Source of the DNA: an uncultured Prevotella sp.
GTDB taxonomy: Bacteria > Bacteroidota > Bacteroidia > Bacteroidales > Bacteroidaceae
Direction: 5' to 3'
NCBI GenBank assembly: GCA_905202125.1
Contig: CAJKQX010000001.1
Coordinates: 1 to 64,000, forward strand
Length of the DNA: 64,000 nucleotides
The notes below the pieces were generated by a model, which was not told the DNA's origin, ran no database searches, and saw only the letters and a list, made by a program, of their open reading frames with translations. A program made the translations under genes and the position numbers. This document shows positions 37,191 to 47,536 of this stretch, piece by piece; position 1 is the stretch's first letter, and each line of letters starts with the position of its first letter.

Positions 37191-38114
37191 CTAACTTATG
37201 CTGCCAAAATAAAGGAACAACATACTGATAATGACAAGGATGAGATCGATGGTCTTGTTTTTCAGATTCTTCTCATGGAAAACCATTGCCCCGAATATGA
37301 AACTGACAACAACACTACCTCGCCGTACCATCGACACGACGGAAATCATGGCATCGGGCAGACTGAGTGAATAAAAATAAACAAAATCGGCCATTGTGAG
37401 AAACAAACTGATGAATATGATACTCCAACGCCATTGAAAACGCTTTCCCGTCTGTCTGCGTGACGGATACCACATAATCATTAGCATCACACCCATCATC
37501 ACACACTGGTAAAGATTGTACCAACTTTGCACAACCATGCGGCTCAGGCCTATTCCTCCAGCCAAAACAGACGCCATGAGATACTTGTCGTACAATCCGC
37601 TGACAGCCCCAAACAATGCGGCGATTATGAGAAAATATATCCAACAATTATGACGGAAATCGTAACCCTCCTTCTTGCTGCTTTTATTCAATAATACAAA
37701 CGAGACAATCGCGATAAGCACACCTATCCATTGATAAATATTGAGTTTCTCACCAAAGACAATCATCGCACCGATAAGAACCAGCACAGGACGTGTGGCA
37801 TTGACAGGTCCGACAATCGTGATGGGAAGATTTTTCATAGCGAAATATCCGAAGAGCCATGAAAGCAACACAATAATGCTTTTTAATAAAATATATTTGT
37901 GGCAAGACCAATCACAAACACTGACATATAATATGGTGTTGTCCAACCAATCGGTTTGCCATGACAACAATATCAACGGAAGAAACAACAACGAGCATAT
38001 CAAGGTGTTGAGAAACAAAACCGGAAGAACTGCATTGTCGACAAGAGCCTTTTTCTTGAATACATCATAAAAACCGAGCAACGCTGCCGAAAGAAACGCC
38101 ATTAAGAGCCACAT
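37191..38114 (-). CDS. DMT/EamA-family transporter
   Basis: The 307-residue membrane protein has about ten hydrophobic helices and two EamA-like halves, each with a G-P-type motif (ITIVGPVNATRPVLVLIGAMIVFGEKLN in the first, SMVRRGSVVVSFIFGAMVFHEK in the second). The start at 38114 (MWLLMAFLSAALLGFYDVFKK) is preferred over a TTG at 38165 that overlaps the truA stop. The substrate is unknown. It is last in a chain of same-strand genes. Confidence 0.85.
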   Translation of the reverse strand: MWLLMAFLSAALLGFYDVFKKKALVDNAVLPVLFLNTLICSLLFLPLILLSWQTDWLDNTILYVSVCDWSCHKYILLKSIIVLLSWLFGYFAMKNLPITIVGPVNATRPVLVLIGAMIVFGEKLNIYQWIGVLIAIVSFVLLNKSSKKEGYDFRHNCWIYFLIIAALFGAVSGLYDKYLMASVLAGGIGLSRMVVQSWYNLYQCVMMGVMLMIMWYPSRRQTGKRFQWRWSIIFISLFLTMADFVYFYSLSLPDAMISVVSMVRRGSVVVSFIFGAMVFHEKNLKNKTIDLILVIISMLFLYFGSIS

Positions 38115-38161
38115 GTGCAATATTATATTAAAAGCGATTGAACAATTTTGAATAATAATTA

Positions 38162-38896
38162 TCAATAATCCACATTCTCTAAAAAGAGGGCATTGCCAGG
38201 CATACTCTCACCTGCAGCGCATCGATTGCGACCTGCAACAATATCATCAAATTCAGAGATGGTTATGCGATGACGCCCCACTTCAATCAATGTACCGACA
38301 ACAGCTCTTACCATATTTCTCAGAAACCGGTTTGCAGATATACGAAAATGCCAATTATACGGTCCGTCACAAATCCAACGAGCCTCCGTGACGTGGCACA
38401 ATGTGGTCTTTGCATCCGAATGACTTTTGCAGAAAGCTCCGAAATCATCAACTGCGAGAAGATGGCTTGCAGCTTCGTTCATGGCATCAAAATCAAGACT
38501 GTAATGTATTTGACATGAGTAAAAACGTTGAAATGGGTCTTTGCGAGTGTGGATGTAATAATGATATGTGCGCGAACAAGCACTGAAACGCGCATGTTGG
38601 TCATTATCCACAGGATAAATATCATAGACGGCAATGTCTTTCGGCAACAAGCGGTTGAGCTTATAAACGAGTTGCGGACAATCGACGATTTCCGAATGGT
38701 CGAAATGCGCTACCATCCGTCTTGCATGCACACCGGTGTCCGTACGGCCCGCACCCACGATGCCAATTTCACACCGGAGTATTGTTGACAATGCTTTCTG
38801 CAGTTCACCCTGTACCGAAATGCCGTTGGGCTGGATTTGCCAACCATGATACGACGTACCATCAAAACTCAAAAGAATAAAATAACGAAACATCAA
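38162..38896 (-). CDS. truA: tRNA pseudouridine(38-40) synthase
   Basis: The 244-residue enzyme isomerises uridines in the anticodon arm. It shows FDGTSYHGWQIQPNGISVQGE, the catalytic Asp in GAGRTDTGVHA, and the C-terminal FLRNMVRAVVGTLIEVG. The start overlaps the upstream Spy-like gene by four bases, so it is probably cotranscribed with the envelope-stress cluster. Confidence 0.97.
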   Translation of the reverse strand: MMFRYFILLSFDGTSYHGWQIQPNGISVQGELQKALSTILRCEIGIVGAGRTDTGVHARRMVAHFDHSEIVDCPQLVYKLNRLLPKDIAVYDIYPVDNDQHARFSACSRTYHYYIHTRKDPFQRFYSCQIHYSLDFDAMNEAASHLLAVDDFGAFCKSHSDAKTTLCHVTEARWICDGPYNWHFRISANRFLRNMVRAVVGTLIEVGRHRITISEFDDIVAGRNRCAAGESMPGNALFLENVDY

Positions 38897-39327
38897 TTTC
38901 TTCTATCCTTTTTTGCAACACGTTTGAAAATCTGTCGATGGAATTTATCTTCCGAACGAATTATACGCAACACTTTGGATGCAGGTAATATCTTTAAAAA
39001 TTTTTCATGATACTCTTTTTGCATCTTCTTCACGTCCAAATCACGCTTGTCACGAAGTCTGATAGCCTCAGCACACGCATTATCATCATCGATGTCGACA
39101 TAACGATTGTGACGCTCATCGGCCATAAACATAAACTGTTTGCGTCTCATCTCGCGATAAAGTGGGAATATACGTGACGCTTCCTGCGGAGTGAGACAAG
39201 CATCGATGGTAATGAATTGTTCGAGTTCAGCCTCAAATTGTTGCGGATTAAACCCTTTTTTCTTCTGAGCATCAGCACTGATGAAACAAAAGAAAGATAT
39301 GAATAAAATAAATAATTTTCTCAACAT
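38893..39327 (-). CDS. Exported Spy/LTXXQ-like helical protein
   Basis: The 144-residue protein has a signal peptide (1-20, cut at ADAQ). The mature part is charged and helical with the pattern LTPQEASRIFPLYREMRRKQF, ...LRDKRDLDVKKMQKEYHEKFLKILPASKVLRI, as seen in Bacteroidetes proteins related to the Spy/CpxP periplasmic chaperones that often follow ECF sigma and anti-sigma genes. It probably binds or senses misfolded envelope proteins. It lies five bases after the anti-sigma gene. Confidence 0.7.
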   Translation of the reverse strand: MLRKLFILFISFFCFISADAQKKKGFNPQQFEAELEQFITIDACLTPQEASRIFPLYREMRRKQFMFMADERHNRYVDIDDDNACAEAIRLRDKRDLDVKKMQKEYHEKFLKILPASKVLRIIRSEDKFHRQIFKRVAKKDRRN

Positions 39328-39332
39328 ATAAT

Positions 39333-39695
39333 TTAATAATCTGACATCATCGCATAAATATCATTGTTGTCCATCATCAAATAGTCCGCCACATCGTCAA
39401 CGGAACTGTAAGACGTACTGCCGCAGATTGAATTGCTGCAAAACTGCTCTTCTGTGGAAGATTGTATACAGAATCGGGTGATAACTCCGGTAACAAGCAC
39501 ACATACGCATGCTGCAATTGCGACTGCGTATCTGTATCTTCGCCAAAATGATTGTGGCGGAACAATGACACTTGCTTCCGCATCCGGCAATGCTTCCATC
39601 ACACGCAACGGGAGATTTTCAAAATAGCCGTCAGGCACTTTGAAAGGACTTTTACGCCCAAATTTTTCCAACAGGAATTTATCTTCTGAGTCCAT
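39333..39695 (-). CDS. Probable anti-sigma factor, single membrane span
   Basis: The 120-residue protein has a cytoplasmic N-terminal part (residues 1-50, with KFGRKSPFKVPDGYFENLPLRVMEAL), one membrane helix at about 51-70 (YAVAIAACVCVLVTGVITRF) and an acidic outer tail ending DDVADYLMMDNNDIYAMMSDY. Position next to an ECF sigma gene and this architecture support an anti-sigma role. No zinc-binding (ZAS) motif is visible. Confidence 0.7.
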   Translation of the reverse strand: MDSEDKFLLEKFGRKSPFKVPDGYFENLPLRVMEALPDAEASVIVPPQSFWRRYRYAVAIAACVCVLVTGVITRFCIQSSTEEQFCSNSICGSTSYSSVDDVADYLMMDNNDIYAMMSDY

Positions 39696-39739
39696 ATATT
39701 CTTTATTTAATATATTTGACGTAAAATAATAGCAAAGGT

Positions 39740-40273
39740 TTAATCATAATTCTTCAAATATGCAGTAATTTTCTTTACTGCTATATGATAACTTGCTTTG
39801 AGTGCACCTTCGCTTGTATCAAGAAGTTTGCTCATATCTGAATATTTCATTTCTTCGTAGTATCTCAGATTGAATACGACGCGCTGTACATCAGGGAGTG
39901 TCGCAATAGCCTGCTGCAACAGGGCTGCCATCCTGTCACCATCAAAATATTCATCAGCCACAAGATGGTCTGCCAGTTCATAGTCGTGGTCTGTATTGAC
40001 AGACAAAGAGATCTTTTGTTTTCTTATGAAATCCAACGACTCATTTATAGCAATGCGATAAAGCCATGTTGAAATTTTGGAATCATTACGAAATTCGTGA
40101 ATATTGTTCCAGGCTTTTACAAAAACATTCTGTAATACATCGTTAGCATCTTCATGGCACAAAACAATATGACGTATCTTCCAATACAGTGGTTCACTAT
40201 ATTGTTTCACAATGTCCGAGAATTTTTCTCTTGACATCTCACAGTTCATATTATTTGATTTGTGCGCACTCAT
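39740..40273 (-). CDS. ECF-type RNA polymerase sigma factor
   Basis: The 177-residue sigma-70 family protein has region 2 (VLCHEDANDVLQNVFVKAW and WLYRIAINESLDFIRKQK) and region 4 (ALLQQAIATLPDVQRVVFNLRYYEEMKYSDMSKLLDTSEGALKA). It probably controls an envelope regulon that includes this cluster. It abuts the L,D-transpeptidase gene upstream (shared base 40273) and is followed by the anti-sigma gene. Confidence 0.92.
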   Translation of the reverse strand: MSAHKSNNMNCEMSREKFSDIVKQYSEPLYWKIRHIVLCHEDANDVLQNVFVKAWNNIHEFRNDSKISTWLYRIAINESLDFIRKQKISLSVNTDHDYELADHLVADEYFDGDRMAALLQQAIATLPDVQRVVFNLRYYEEMKYSDMSKLLDTSEGALKASYHIAVKKITAYLKNYD

Positions 40274-41835
40274 TACATAAACCGCGACAAGTGATCATAT
40301 ATCACAGGGTCGTAACCGTAAATATCTCCGTAATCACGCATAGCCCCATTCTTATCGGGATAAAGCGTGTAATACGTGATAAAAACCGGAACGACAGACT
40401 CCAGTTTCAAATGTTTTATATATCGTTTTTTATCGAGTTTCGGTTTTTCGGCATCTTTATTTTTGTCAGAGACAAACACATCTTTGTTAGAATATTGCTC
40501 CATCGTGTACTTAATCTTTTCGACTGTGTCCTCATCTTTATCGGAAAGCAGGAACAAAGCCAAGTCCAAGGGCTTTTCAACACGGATACACCCGTGAGAG
40601 ACACAACGATTAGACCGGGAAAAGACATTACGGTTAGATGTGTCGTGCAAATAAATAGAGAAATTATTATCAAATCGGAAAATAACGCTACCCAAAGAAT
40701 TGCCGGCCCCACCTTGTTGCAAAACCAAGATATCAGGATTCTTCAACATGTCATGAGTGAGGTCGGAAACATCGATTGTTTCGCCCGTTTTCCGATTGAG
40801 TACATAATAATTGTTTCTTTTGAAATAATCGATATCGCCCACATGGCGGGATATATCAGTCCTTAGGATACTACGGGGTATTATCCATTTGGGGTTGAAA
40901 TCCAAACGTTTTATCTGACTTGTAAGCAACGGGGTTTTTGTTGCTGTCGCTCCACATCCGATGCGCATAGACAATACGTCGTCTCCATCATAAGCCTCAA
41001 GGCTCTGTGAAGCGACATTCACCCATACATATTTCTTGTAAAGAAACGGATAATCGTTCAAATGCCAACGACAACGTTCCATATTGATAAGGACTTTCTT
41101 TCTGGCGGCACGTGACAATGGCCTTTGCAAATATAAGGCAAATGTGCCATAAATCTTATTCGTGGGATACGACTCACGCATAAATACAATCGTGCTATCA
41201 TTGCGTATCTTGTCTATCACCGAAGAATAGAAACGGCGTCCGGGATGTTGCATGGCAATATCAAACAACCGATGGTAATTGACGTGTATCGTATCATTCT
41301 TGTCAACATCGAGACGATTGAGGACATGTGCCGGATTAACAAAACCATAGCGCAAACCAGCGCAATATAGTGAATAAGCCTTTGTAAGATTATATTCAAG
41401 GCGTGCCAATACATTATTTATATTATTGTCCTTTTCGTCAAAATCAAGTTTGCGCAATCTCGACAAATCTTGTTTGATACGGTAATAACGAAATCTCTCA
41501 GGATTTAATCCTATTTCATTCGCACGCTCAATATATTTAAGCACACTATCTGCCTTGGAAGAGACTCCGGCACGTGTAATCCATAAGTACGGATTATTAT
41601 TGAGATAATATTTTTTGAAATAAATTTCAGATGAAAAAGTATTGGTATCAGCCGATACCAATTGGCTTATTATTTTACGGACTTTTTCAGTCTGGATCAT
41701 GTAATCATCAATTCGTAATTCGCTAAACGAGTCGATTGTCAACACAACAACACGTTTCTTTTCCCGGCAAGAAAACATGGTTATTGCCACAAAAAGAAAA
41801 ATCACTATGTATCGAAATAGTTTCAAATGAATCAA
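40273..41835 (-). CDS. L,D-transpeptidase (YcbB-like), predicted lipoprotein
   Basis: The 520-residue protein has a possible lipobox (TMFSC, Cys23). An N-terminal/peptidoglycan-binding-like helical region is followed by the YkuD catalytic domain: HDTSNRNVFSRSNRCVSHGC, with His397 and the nucleophile Cys416 in SHGCIRV. This fits the HxxxxxxxxxxxxxxxSHGCIR pattern of L,D-transpeptidases that make 3-3 peptidoglycan crosslinks or attach proteins. Its start overlaps the preceding small gene by four bases, and its end touches the sigma gene. Confidence 0.87.
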   Translation of the reverse strand: MIHLKLFRYIVIFLFVAITMFSCREKKRVVVLTIDSFSELRIDDYMIQTEKVRKIISQLVSADTNTFSSEIYFKKYYLNNNPYLWITRAGVSSKADSVLKYIERANEIGLNPERFRYYRIKQDLSRLRKLDFDEKDNNINNVLARLEYNLTKAYSLYCAGLRYGFVNPAHVLNRLDVDKNDTIHVNYHRLFDIAMQHPGRRFYSSVIDKIRNDSTIVFMRESYPTNKIYGTFALYLQRPLSRAARKKVLINMERCRWHLNDYPFLYKKYVWVNVASQSLEAYDGDDVLSMRIGCGATATKTPLLTSQIKRLDFNPKWIIPRSILRTDISRHVGDIDYFKRNNYYVLNRKTGETIDVSDLTHDMLKNPDILVLQQGGAGNSLGSVIFRFDNNFSIYLHDTSNRNVFSRSNRCVSHGCIRVEKPLDLALFLLSDKDEDTVEKIKYTMEQYSNKDVFVSDKNKDAEKPKLDKKRYIKHLKLESVVPVFITYYTLYPDKNGAMRDYGDIYGYDPVIYDHLSRFM

Positions 41836-42140
41836 CTGATTGATATCTTACGAACCAGTTTTCCGACTTTCAAGATATAACAACCTTTTGGTAAATCCAA
41901 ATCATACTGTCTGTCAGGACCGTCCACCTTGATGGTCTTGATGCGCACACCTGTAACATTATACACAGACAGTGTCATTCCGGTTGCGCCCGAAACTCTG
42001 ACGGTAGACTTTATTACTGTGACAGAGATATTTGGAATATCTGTTTCTATCATGTCTATGAGCGGAGATGACATTGCTGAAACAGGATTTCCAACCGTAA
42101 TGAATAATATGAGTAATATTGAAAGTATAGATTTCATCAT
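41832..42140 (-). CDS. Small exported protein made of a sorting-tail-like domain only
   Basis: The 102-residue protein has a signal peptide (about 1-22). The remaining 80 residues resemble the C-terminal domain used for type 9 secretion: VRVSGATGMTLSVYNVTGVRIKTI, then YDLDLPKGCYILKVGKLVRKISIS. There is no passenger domain in front. Function is unknown; it may be a truncated remnant or a small surface protein. It is first in the cluster with the L,D-transpeptidase (four-base overlap). A TATATTTG -7-like element lies at 42166-42159 on the minus strand. Confidence 0.6.
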   Translation of the reverse strand: MMKSILSILLILFITVGNPVSAMSSPLIDMIETDIPNISVTVIKSTVRVSGATGMTLSVYNVTGVRIKTIKVDGPDRQYDLDLPKGCYILKVGKLVRKISIS

Positions 42141-42230
42141 AAATTCCCAATTTTACTGCAAATATAATCTTTTTCAATGAGAAACGGAACCAAAGTTCTA
42201 AATTGCCACAAAACAATTAAACATATTTAA

Positions 42231-43145
42231 CTATACGTCCACAATAATTCCCTCATCACTCAAAATGGTATTCGGAAATATTTGTTTCGCTTCCGACAAC
42301 AATTCCGATTCTATGCCATAACGAGTGCTATAATGCCCCAAAACGAGTTTTCCGACTCCCGCATCCGATGCCACTGTTGCTGCTTGAGGAGCCGTACTGT
42401 GATAATATTTTCTCGCCATATCCTCATCGGAGCTTAAATATGTTGACTCGTGATAAAGAACATCTACATTCTTAATCCGTTCAGACAAATCGTGAATATA
42501 TCTGGTATCACTGCAATAAGCATAACTACGGGGAGGATCTGCCGGTTTGGTGAGTCTGTGATTCGGTATCATATTGCCCTCGCCATCAACCCAATCGGCT
42601 CCGTTTTTGATATTATCAAATTGTGACACCGGAATGTTATAAAAGTCGGCCATATCTCGCTGTATATGAGGGAGCAGCGGTTTTTCCTTGAAGAGGAATC
42701 CGCAACACGGCACCCTATGAGATAACGGTATTGACTCAACCGTCAAACTTCTGTCTTCATATATCACAGCCTGATGCTCTGTGTTTACATCATGACATAT
42801 CACCTCGTACTCAAGTCCATGACAGAAAAATTCAATCTGCATATCCAAAATACGCCTGAATCCGGCCGGCGCATATATATGCAATGGCGCTATTCGTCCG
42901 AGCATACCGAAAGTAGAAATCATACCGATAAGTCCGAAACAATGATCTCCATGTAGATGGGATATGAAAACGGCACTGATTTTGGTGAATTTCAATTTCG
43001 AACGACGCAATTGCACCTGCGTACCTTCACCACAATCAACCATAAAATATTTGCCTCTGATCTCAACTACTTGTGAGGAGGAATTATGTCGCAATGTGGG
43101 AAGGGCGCTGCCACAACCAAGAATATGTACTCTGAAGGGTTCCAT
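42231..43145 (-). CDS. rnz: Ribonuclease Z
   Basis: The 304-residue metallo-beta-lactamase-fold enzyme trims tRNA 3' ends. The zinc motif is HLHGDHCFG (about 63-68), with further ligands in YCSDTRY and LVLGHYSTRY; GEGTQVQLRRS and the glycine-rich GCGSALPT near the N-terminus are typical. It lies eight bases after the lipocalin-like gene. Confidence 0.96.
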   Translation of the reverse strand: MEPFRVHILGCGSALPTLRHNSSSQVVEIRGKYFMVDCGEGTQVQLRRSKLKFTKISAVFISHLHGDHCFGLIGMISTFGMLGRIAPLHIYAPAGFRRILDMQIEFFCHGLEYEVICHDVNTEHQAVIYEDRSLTVESIPLSHRVPCCGFLFKEKPLLPHIQRDMADFYNIPVSQFDNIKNGADWVDGEGNMIPNHRLTKPADPPRSYAYCSDTRYIHDLSERIKNVDVLYHESTYLSSDEDMARKYYHSTAPQAATVASDAGVGKLVLGHYSTRYGIESELLSEAKQIFPNTILSDEGIIVDV

Positions 43146-43153
43146 GACTGAAT

Positions 43154-43726
43154 TTATTTCAACTGTCTCTTATACACAAAAATTCCGGTGTCGTTTTCAA
43201 GATAAAGAGAGTCAGCCCCCAAAGTGTTGACGATAAAAGTGTCTTTGTTGAGCAACAAACGTCCGTTGAGTATTTTCCACGATGTCCAAGAATTGTTTTC
43301 GGCCTTCACGTTCGACTTGACCAACCCACCCTCTTGTATCTCGAAATTCTTGTCGATACTCGTCCACTTGCCCAAAAGTGTCGTAATATTGATTACAGTC
43401 GTGGCTATTCGGGTGTCCGAAACAGTCGTTCCCATCACAGCCATTCTGTCTCCGGCCATCAGTCCGCCCTGTACATTGACAGGATTATCATCATTGTCGA
43501 GCAACGAGTATTCCAACGTATCCCCCAAATCGGTAATCAACTGAAGAGTGTTCATTGCCGTACCTTCTCCGCAAACGCCATATATAGTTGAGTCGGGAGT
43601 CTCGCATGTCGTTTCGGTATCGACATCCTCAATCTTTGCCTTTTTTGTTTCGTTGCAACTATACAAAAACGTCGACGAAATGACAATTGCCAATATTATT
43701 CTTATAAGTTTCATTGCCTTACTCAT
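43154..43726 (-). CDS. Lipocalin-like lipoprotein
   Basis: The 190-residue protein has a lipoprotein signal (FLYSC, Cys24). The mature part is beta-rich: an N-terminal segment with YGVCGEGTAMNTLQLITDLGDTLEYSLLDNDDNPV and a C-terminal lipocalin-like stretch beginning LLGKWTSIDKNFEIQEGG and ending LLLNKDTFIVNTLGADSLYLEND. The ligand is unknown. ATG at 43714 is an alternative start. It lies between mazG and rnz on the same strand. Confidence 0.7.
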   Translation of the reverse strand: MSKAMKLIRIILAIVISSTFLYSCNETKKAKIEDVDTETTCETPDSTIYGVCGEGTAMNTLQLITDLGDTLEYSLLDNDDNPVNVQGGLMAGDRMAVMGTTVSDTRIATTVINITTLLGKWTSIDKNFEIQEGGLVKSNVKAENNSWTSWKILNGRLLLNKDTFIVNTLGADSLYLENDTGIFVYKRQLK

Positions 43727-43787
43727 AAATTATCATTAATAACATTAATAAAATAATGAAAATGAAGAGGACGAAACATCCGACACA

Positions 43788-44651
43788 TTATTCATTATGT
43801 TCTATTTCCAAAGTTTTGGCCTCATTCCACAGCTCATCCATTTCTCCGATAGTCATGTCTTTAAGCGATTTTCCGCTTTCGATACATTTATTCTCGATAT
43901 AATTAAAACGATGGATAAACTTGCGATTGGCATATTCGAGAGCTGTATCCGGATTGAGGTTATACAATCTTCCGGCATTTATCAGGCTGAACAAGAAATC
44001 ACCATATTCCTCCAAAGCCTTATCGTTGTCCTCCTTACGCAACTCTGTCTCCAATTCGACAAGTTCTTCATGCACTTTAGCCCATACATCATGCTTATCT
44101 TCCCAATCAAAGCCCACGTTGCGAGCCTTATCCTGTACACGATAGGCCTTTATCATCGATGGCAAGGCATCCGGCACACCTGACAATACGCTTTTGTTAC
44201 CGTCTTTCTCCTTCAGCTTGATTTGTTCCCAATTCTCCAATACTTCTTTAGCTGTGGAAGCCTTCGACATATCATCCGTTTCACCATTTTCTCCATATGG
44301 CAGAGGTTTTGGCTCGGGACATCCCACCTGAGACGGATGATAAACATGGGGATGACGGAATATGAGCTTATCTGTCAATTTATTGCACACATCGGCTATA
44401 TCGAAATCGCCTTTTTCATCAGCAATTTTAGCATAAAAGCATATATGCAACAACACATCGCCGAGTTCCTTACAGATATTCAGTTTATCGTCTTTGATGA
44501 GAGCGTCGCACAGTTCGTATGTTTCTTCGATAGTATTCGGTCGCAGACTTTCGTTTGTCTGTTTCTTATCCCAGGGGCATTTCTGGCGCAGGACGTCAAG
44601 AACATCCAACAAACGTCCGAAGGCCATCATTTTTTCTTCTTTTGAATACAT
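43788..44651 (-). CDS. mazG: Nucleoside triphosphate pyrophosphohydrolase
   Basis: The 287-residue protein (from MYSKEEKMMAFGRLLDVLDVLR) has two MazG domains. The first includes RQKCPWDKKQTNESLRPNTIEETYELCDAL and ELGDVLLHICFYA (EExxE...ExxD metal motif). The second has VHEELVELETEL and EEYGDFLFSLINAGR. It removes non-canonical NTPs or acts in NTP housekeeping. Start at 44651 fits the family; seven more residues are possible from an upstream codon. Divergent from valS. Confidence 0.95.
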   Translation of the reverse strand: MYSKEEKMMAFGRLLDVLDVLRQKCPWDKKQTNESLRPNTIEETYELCDALIKDDKLNICKELGDVLLHICFYAKIADEKGDFDIADVCNKLTDKLIFRHPHVYHPSQVGCPEPKPLPYGENGETDDMSKASTAKEVLENWEQIKLKEKDGNKSVLSGVPDALPSMIKAYRVQDKARNVGFDWEDKHDVWAKVHEELVELETELRKEDNDKALEEYGDFLFSLINAGRLYNLNPDTALEYANRKFIHRFNYIENKCIESGKSLKDMTIGEMDELWNEAKTLEIEHNE

Positions 44652-44699
44652 AACAAATTTATTAATATGCAAATGTACAACTTTTCCATGTATTTTTAC

Positions 44700-44707
44700 T
44701 AATTTTG
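44700..44707 (+). promoter_or_regulatory. -7 promoter element (TAATTTTG) for valS
   Basis: TAATTTTG matches TAnnTTTG and lies 37 nt upstream of the valS ATG. No TTG at -33. Confidence 0.6.
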
Positions 44708-44743
44708 CACTGTTTTATATGGAAATAAATAATAATAATAAAT

Positions 44744-47458
44744 ATGGAATTAGCAAGCAAATACGATCCGCAGTCAGTTGAATCCAAATGGTATCAATAC
44801 TGGCTTGACAACAAACTGTTCAGTAGCAAGCCTGATGGCAGAAAGCCATACACAATAGTCATCCCGCCGCCAAATGTGACAGGCGTCCTGCACATGGGGC
44901 ACATGCTCAACAACACCATACAGGACATTCTCGTAAGACGGGCACGCATGGACGGCAAGAACGCATGTTGGGTACCCGGAACAGACCACGCCTCAATTGC
45001 AACCGAGGCAAAGGTCGTGAACAAGCTCGCTAAAGATGGTATTAAAAAGAGCGACCTCACACGTGATGAGTTTTTGAAACACGCCTGGGATTGGACTCAC
45101 GAGCATGGAGGAATTATTCTCAAACAGTTGCGCCGGCTGGGAGCAAGTTGCGATTGGGACCGCACGGCTTTCACTATGGACGAGAAACGATCGGAAAGCG
45201 TAATCAAGGTGTTTGTCGACCTTTACGACAAAGGATTGATATACCGCGGACTAAGAATGGTCAACTGGGACCCGAAAGCCCAGACAGCCTTGTCCAACGA
45301 GGAAGTAATATATCACGACGAGAAATCAAAACTCTATCACCTTAAATATTATCTTGCAGACCAACAGAATGTTGATACATCGGCCGAAGGCAATGTCGTG
45401 CACAAAGACGAAAAAGGCTATTACGCCGTTGTTGCCACCACTCGCCCCGAGACCATCATGGGCGACACAGCAATGTGTATCAACCCCAAAGATGCAAAGA
45501 ACCAATGGCTCAAAGGCCATCGCGTGATAGTTCCGCTTGTGGACCGCGAAATACCGGTCATCGAGGACCGCTATGTGGACATCGAATTCGGTACGGGATG
45601 TCTGAAAGTGACTCCTGCTCACGACACCAACGACTACATGCTTGGCAAGAAGCACAATCTCAAGACCATCGACATATTCAACCCCGACGCCACAATAAGT
45701 GAAGCGGCCGGAATGTATATCGGTATGGACCGCTTTGAGGTGCGCAAGCGAATAACCATCGATCTCCAACAAGCCGGTCTGATGGACCATGTAGAGGACT
45801 ACAACAACAAAGTAGGATACTCGGAGCGCAACTCCGACACGGCCGTCGAACCACGTCTGTGCATGCAATGGTTTCTGAAGATGCAGCACTTTGCCGACAT
45901 CGCACTGCCACCGGTAATGAACGATGAAATAAAGTTCCACCCTGCAAAATACAAAACGACATACAAGAATTGGCTCGAAAATATCCAGGACTGGTGCATA
46001 AGCCGTCAATTGTGGTGGGGCCATCGCATCCCGGCTTATTTTCTGCCAACATCCGACAGTCAGGACGAGAAATATGTCGTAGCGCTCAATGCCGACGAAG
46101 CATTAGAGAAAGCTCATCTCATCCCGGGATACGAAAACATCACCAAAGACGAACTAAAACAAGACGAGGACGCCCTCGACACTTGGTTCTCGTCATGGTT
46201 GTGGCCCATATCATTGTTTGACGGCATAAACAATCCCGACAACAAAGAGATAAATTATTATTATCCCACCTCCGACCTTGTCACCGGACCGGACATCATC
46301 TTCTTCTGGGTTGCCCGCATGATTATGGCCGGATACGAATATCAAGGCAAGATGCCGTTCAAGAATGTTTATTTCACGGGTATCGTACGCGACAAGCTCG
46401 GTCGAAAGATGTCCAAATCGCTCGGCAACTCGCCCGACCCCATCGAACTGATAGAGAAATATGGCGCAGACGGTGTGCGCATGGGTATGATGTTATCGGC
46501 TCCGGCGGGCAACGACATCCTGTTTGACGAAAGTCTGTGTGAACAGGGACGAAATTTCAACAACAAGATTTGGAATGCCTTCCGTCTGGTTAAAGGATGG
46601 ACAGTGGCCGAGACAGAACAGCCATTGGAGAACAAGATCGCCACACAATGGTTTGACGCTAAGCTCCGTCTGGTGAACGCAGAGGTCAACGACCTGTTCG
46701 GCAAATACAGAATATCCGAGGCACTCATGGCTGTTTACCGTCTGTTCTGGGACGAGTTCTCCAGTTGGTATCTTGAAATGATAAAACCGGCATACATCAA
46801 CGGCGAGGCTCAACCGATAGACAAGCAGACATACGACATGACTTTGGGATTCTTTGAAACATTGCTCAAGATGCTCCATCCGTTCATGCCGTTCATCACC
46901 GAGGAACTGTGGCAGCACATCTACGACCGCAATGAGGGCGAATCGATAATGAGAGACAAACTCTCAATGGCCGCGGCTAAAGAAGATGACAACAAACTCA
47001 CAGAATGCATTGAAATCGCGAAACAGATTGTCAGCAACGTGCGTATGGTACGCAATCAGAAGAATATCTCACCCAAAGAGAAACTTGAGCTACAGACCAT
47101 CGGTACCAATAATTATAAGCAGTACAACTGCGTGATAACAAAGATGGCCAACCTCAGTGCCATCACTACTGTGAACGAGAAAGATACATCTTCGGCCGTA
47201 TTCATGATAGGTACCGATACATATGCCGTACCTCTCGGAAACATGATCGACATTGATGCTGAAATAGAGAAGCAAGAGGCTCAACTCAAACACCTTGAAG
47301 GATTCCTGGCAGGAGTTATGAAAAAACTCTCAAACGAGAAATTCGTTGCACATGCACCCGAGGCAGTAGTTAACCTCGAACGCAAAAAGCAAAGCGACAG
47401 TGAGGAAAAAATTGCCGCGCTGAAAGCATCTATCGCCATGCTCAAAGGAAAAAAATAA
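44744..47458 (+). CDS. valS: Valyl-tRNA synthetase
   Basis: The 904-residue class I synthetase shows the HIGH-type motif HMGHM in [15 protein letters not shown], the CP1 editing domain ([15 protein letters not shown]), the KMSKS motif in [17 protein letters not shown] and a C-terminal coiled coil (about 840-904). All are intact. Monocistronic, ending in a strong bidirectional terminator. Confidence 0.98.
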   Translation: MELASKYDPQSVESKWYQYWLDNKLFSSKPDGRKPYTIVIPPPNVTGVLHMGHMLNNTIQDILVRRARMDGKNACWVPGTDHASIATEAKVVNKLAKDGIKKSDLTRDEFLKHAWDWTHEHGGIILKQLRRLGASCDWDRTAFTMDEKRSESVIKVFVDLYDKGLIYRGLRMVNWDPKAQTALSNEEVIYHDEKSKLYHLKYYLADQQNVDTSAEGNVVHKDEKGYYAVVATTRPETIMGDTAMCINPKDAKNQWLKGHRVIVPLVDREIPVIEDRYVDIEFGTGCLKVTPAHDTNDYMLGKKHNLKTIDIFNPDATISEAAGMYIGMDRFEVRKRITIDLQQAGLMDHVEDYNNKVGYSERNSDTAVEPRLCMQWFLKMQHFADIALPPVMNDEIKFHPAKYKTTYKNWLENIQDWCISRQLWWGHRIPAYFLPTSDSQDEKYVVALNADEALEKAHLIPGYENITKDELKQDEDALDTWFSSWLWPISLFDGINNPDNKEINYYYPTSDLVTGPDIIFFWVARMIMAGYEYQGKMPFKNVYFTGIVRDKLGRKMSKSLGNSPDPIELIEKYGADGVRMGMMLSAPAGNDILFDESLCEQGRNFNNKIWNAFRLVKGWTVAETEQPLENKIATQWFDAKLRLVNAEVNDLFGKYRISEALMAVYRLFWDEFSSWYLEMIKPAYINGEAQPIDKQTYDMTLGFFETLLKMLHPFMPFITEELWQHIYDRNEGESIMRDKLSMAAAKEDDNKLTECIEIAKQIVSNVRMVRNQKNISPKEKLELQTIGTNNYKQYNCVITKMANLSAITTVNEKDTSSAVFMIGTDTYAVPLGNMIDIDAEIEKQEAQLKHLEGFLAGVMKKLSNEKFVAHAPEAVVNLERKKQSDSEEKIAALKASIAMLKGKK

Positions 47459-47536
47459 GATTCATGCTCAATAGTGTAACAATCAGAGACAGTCATCATT
47501 CGTAGTATCAACGCGATGACAACATCAAACAACAAT

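Noticed and set aside
45326..46024. 232-codon minus-strand open frame
   Set aside because: Antisense to valS.
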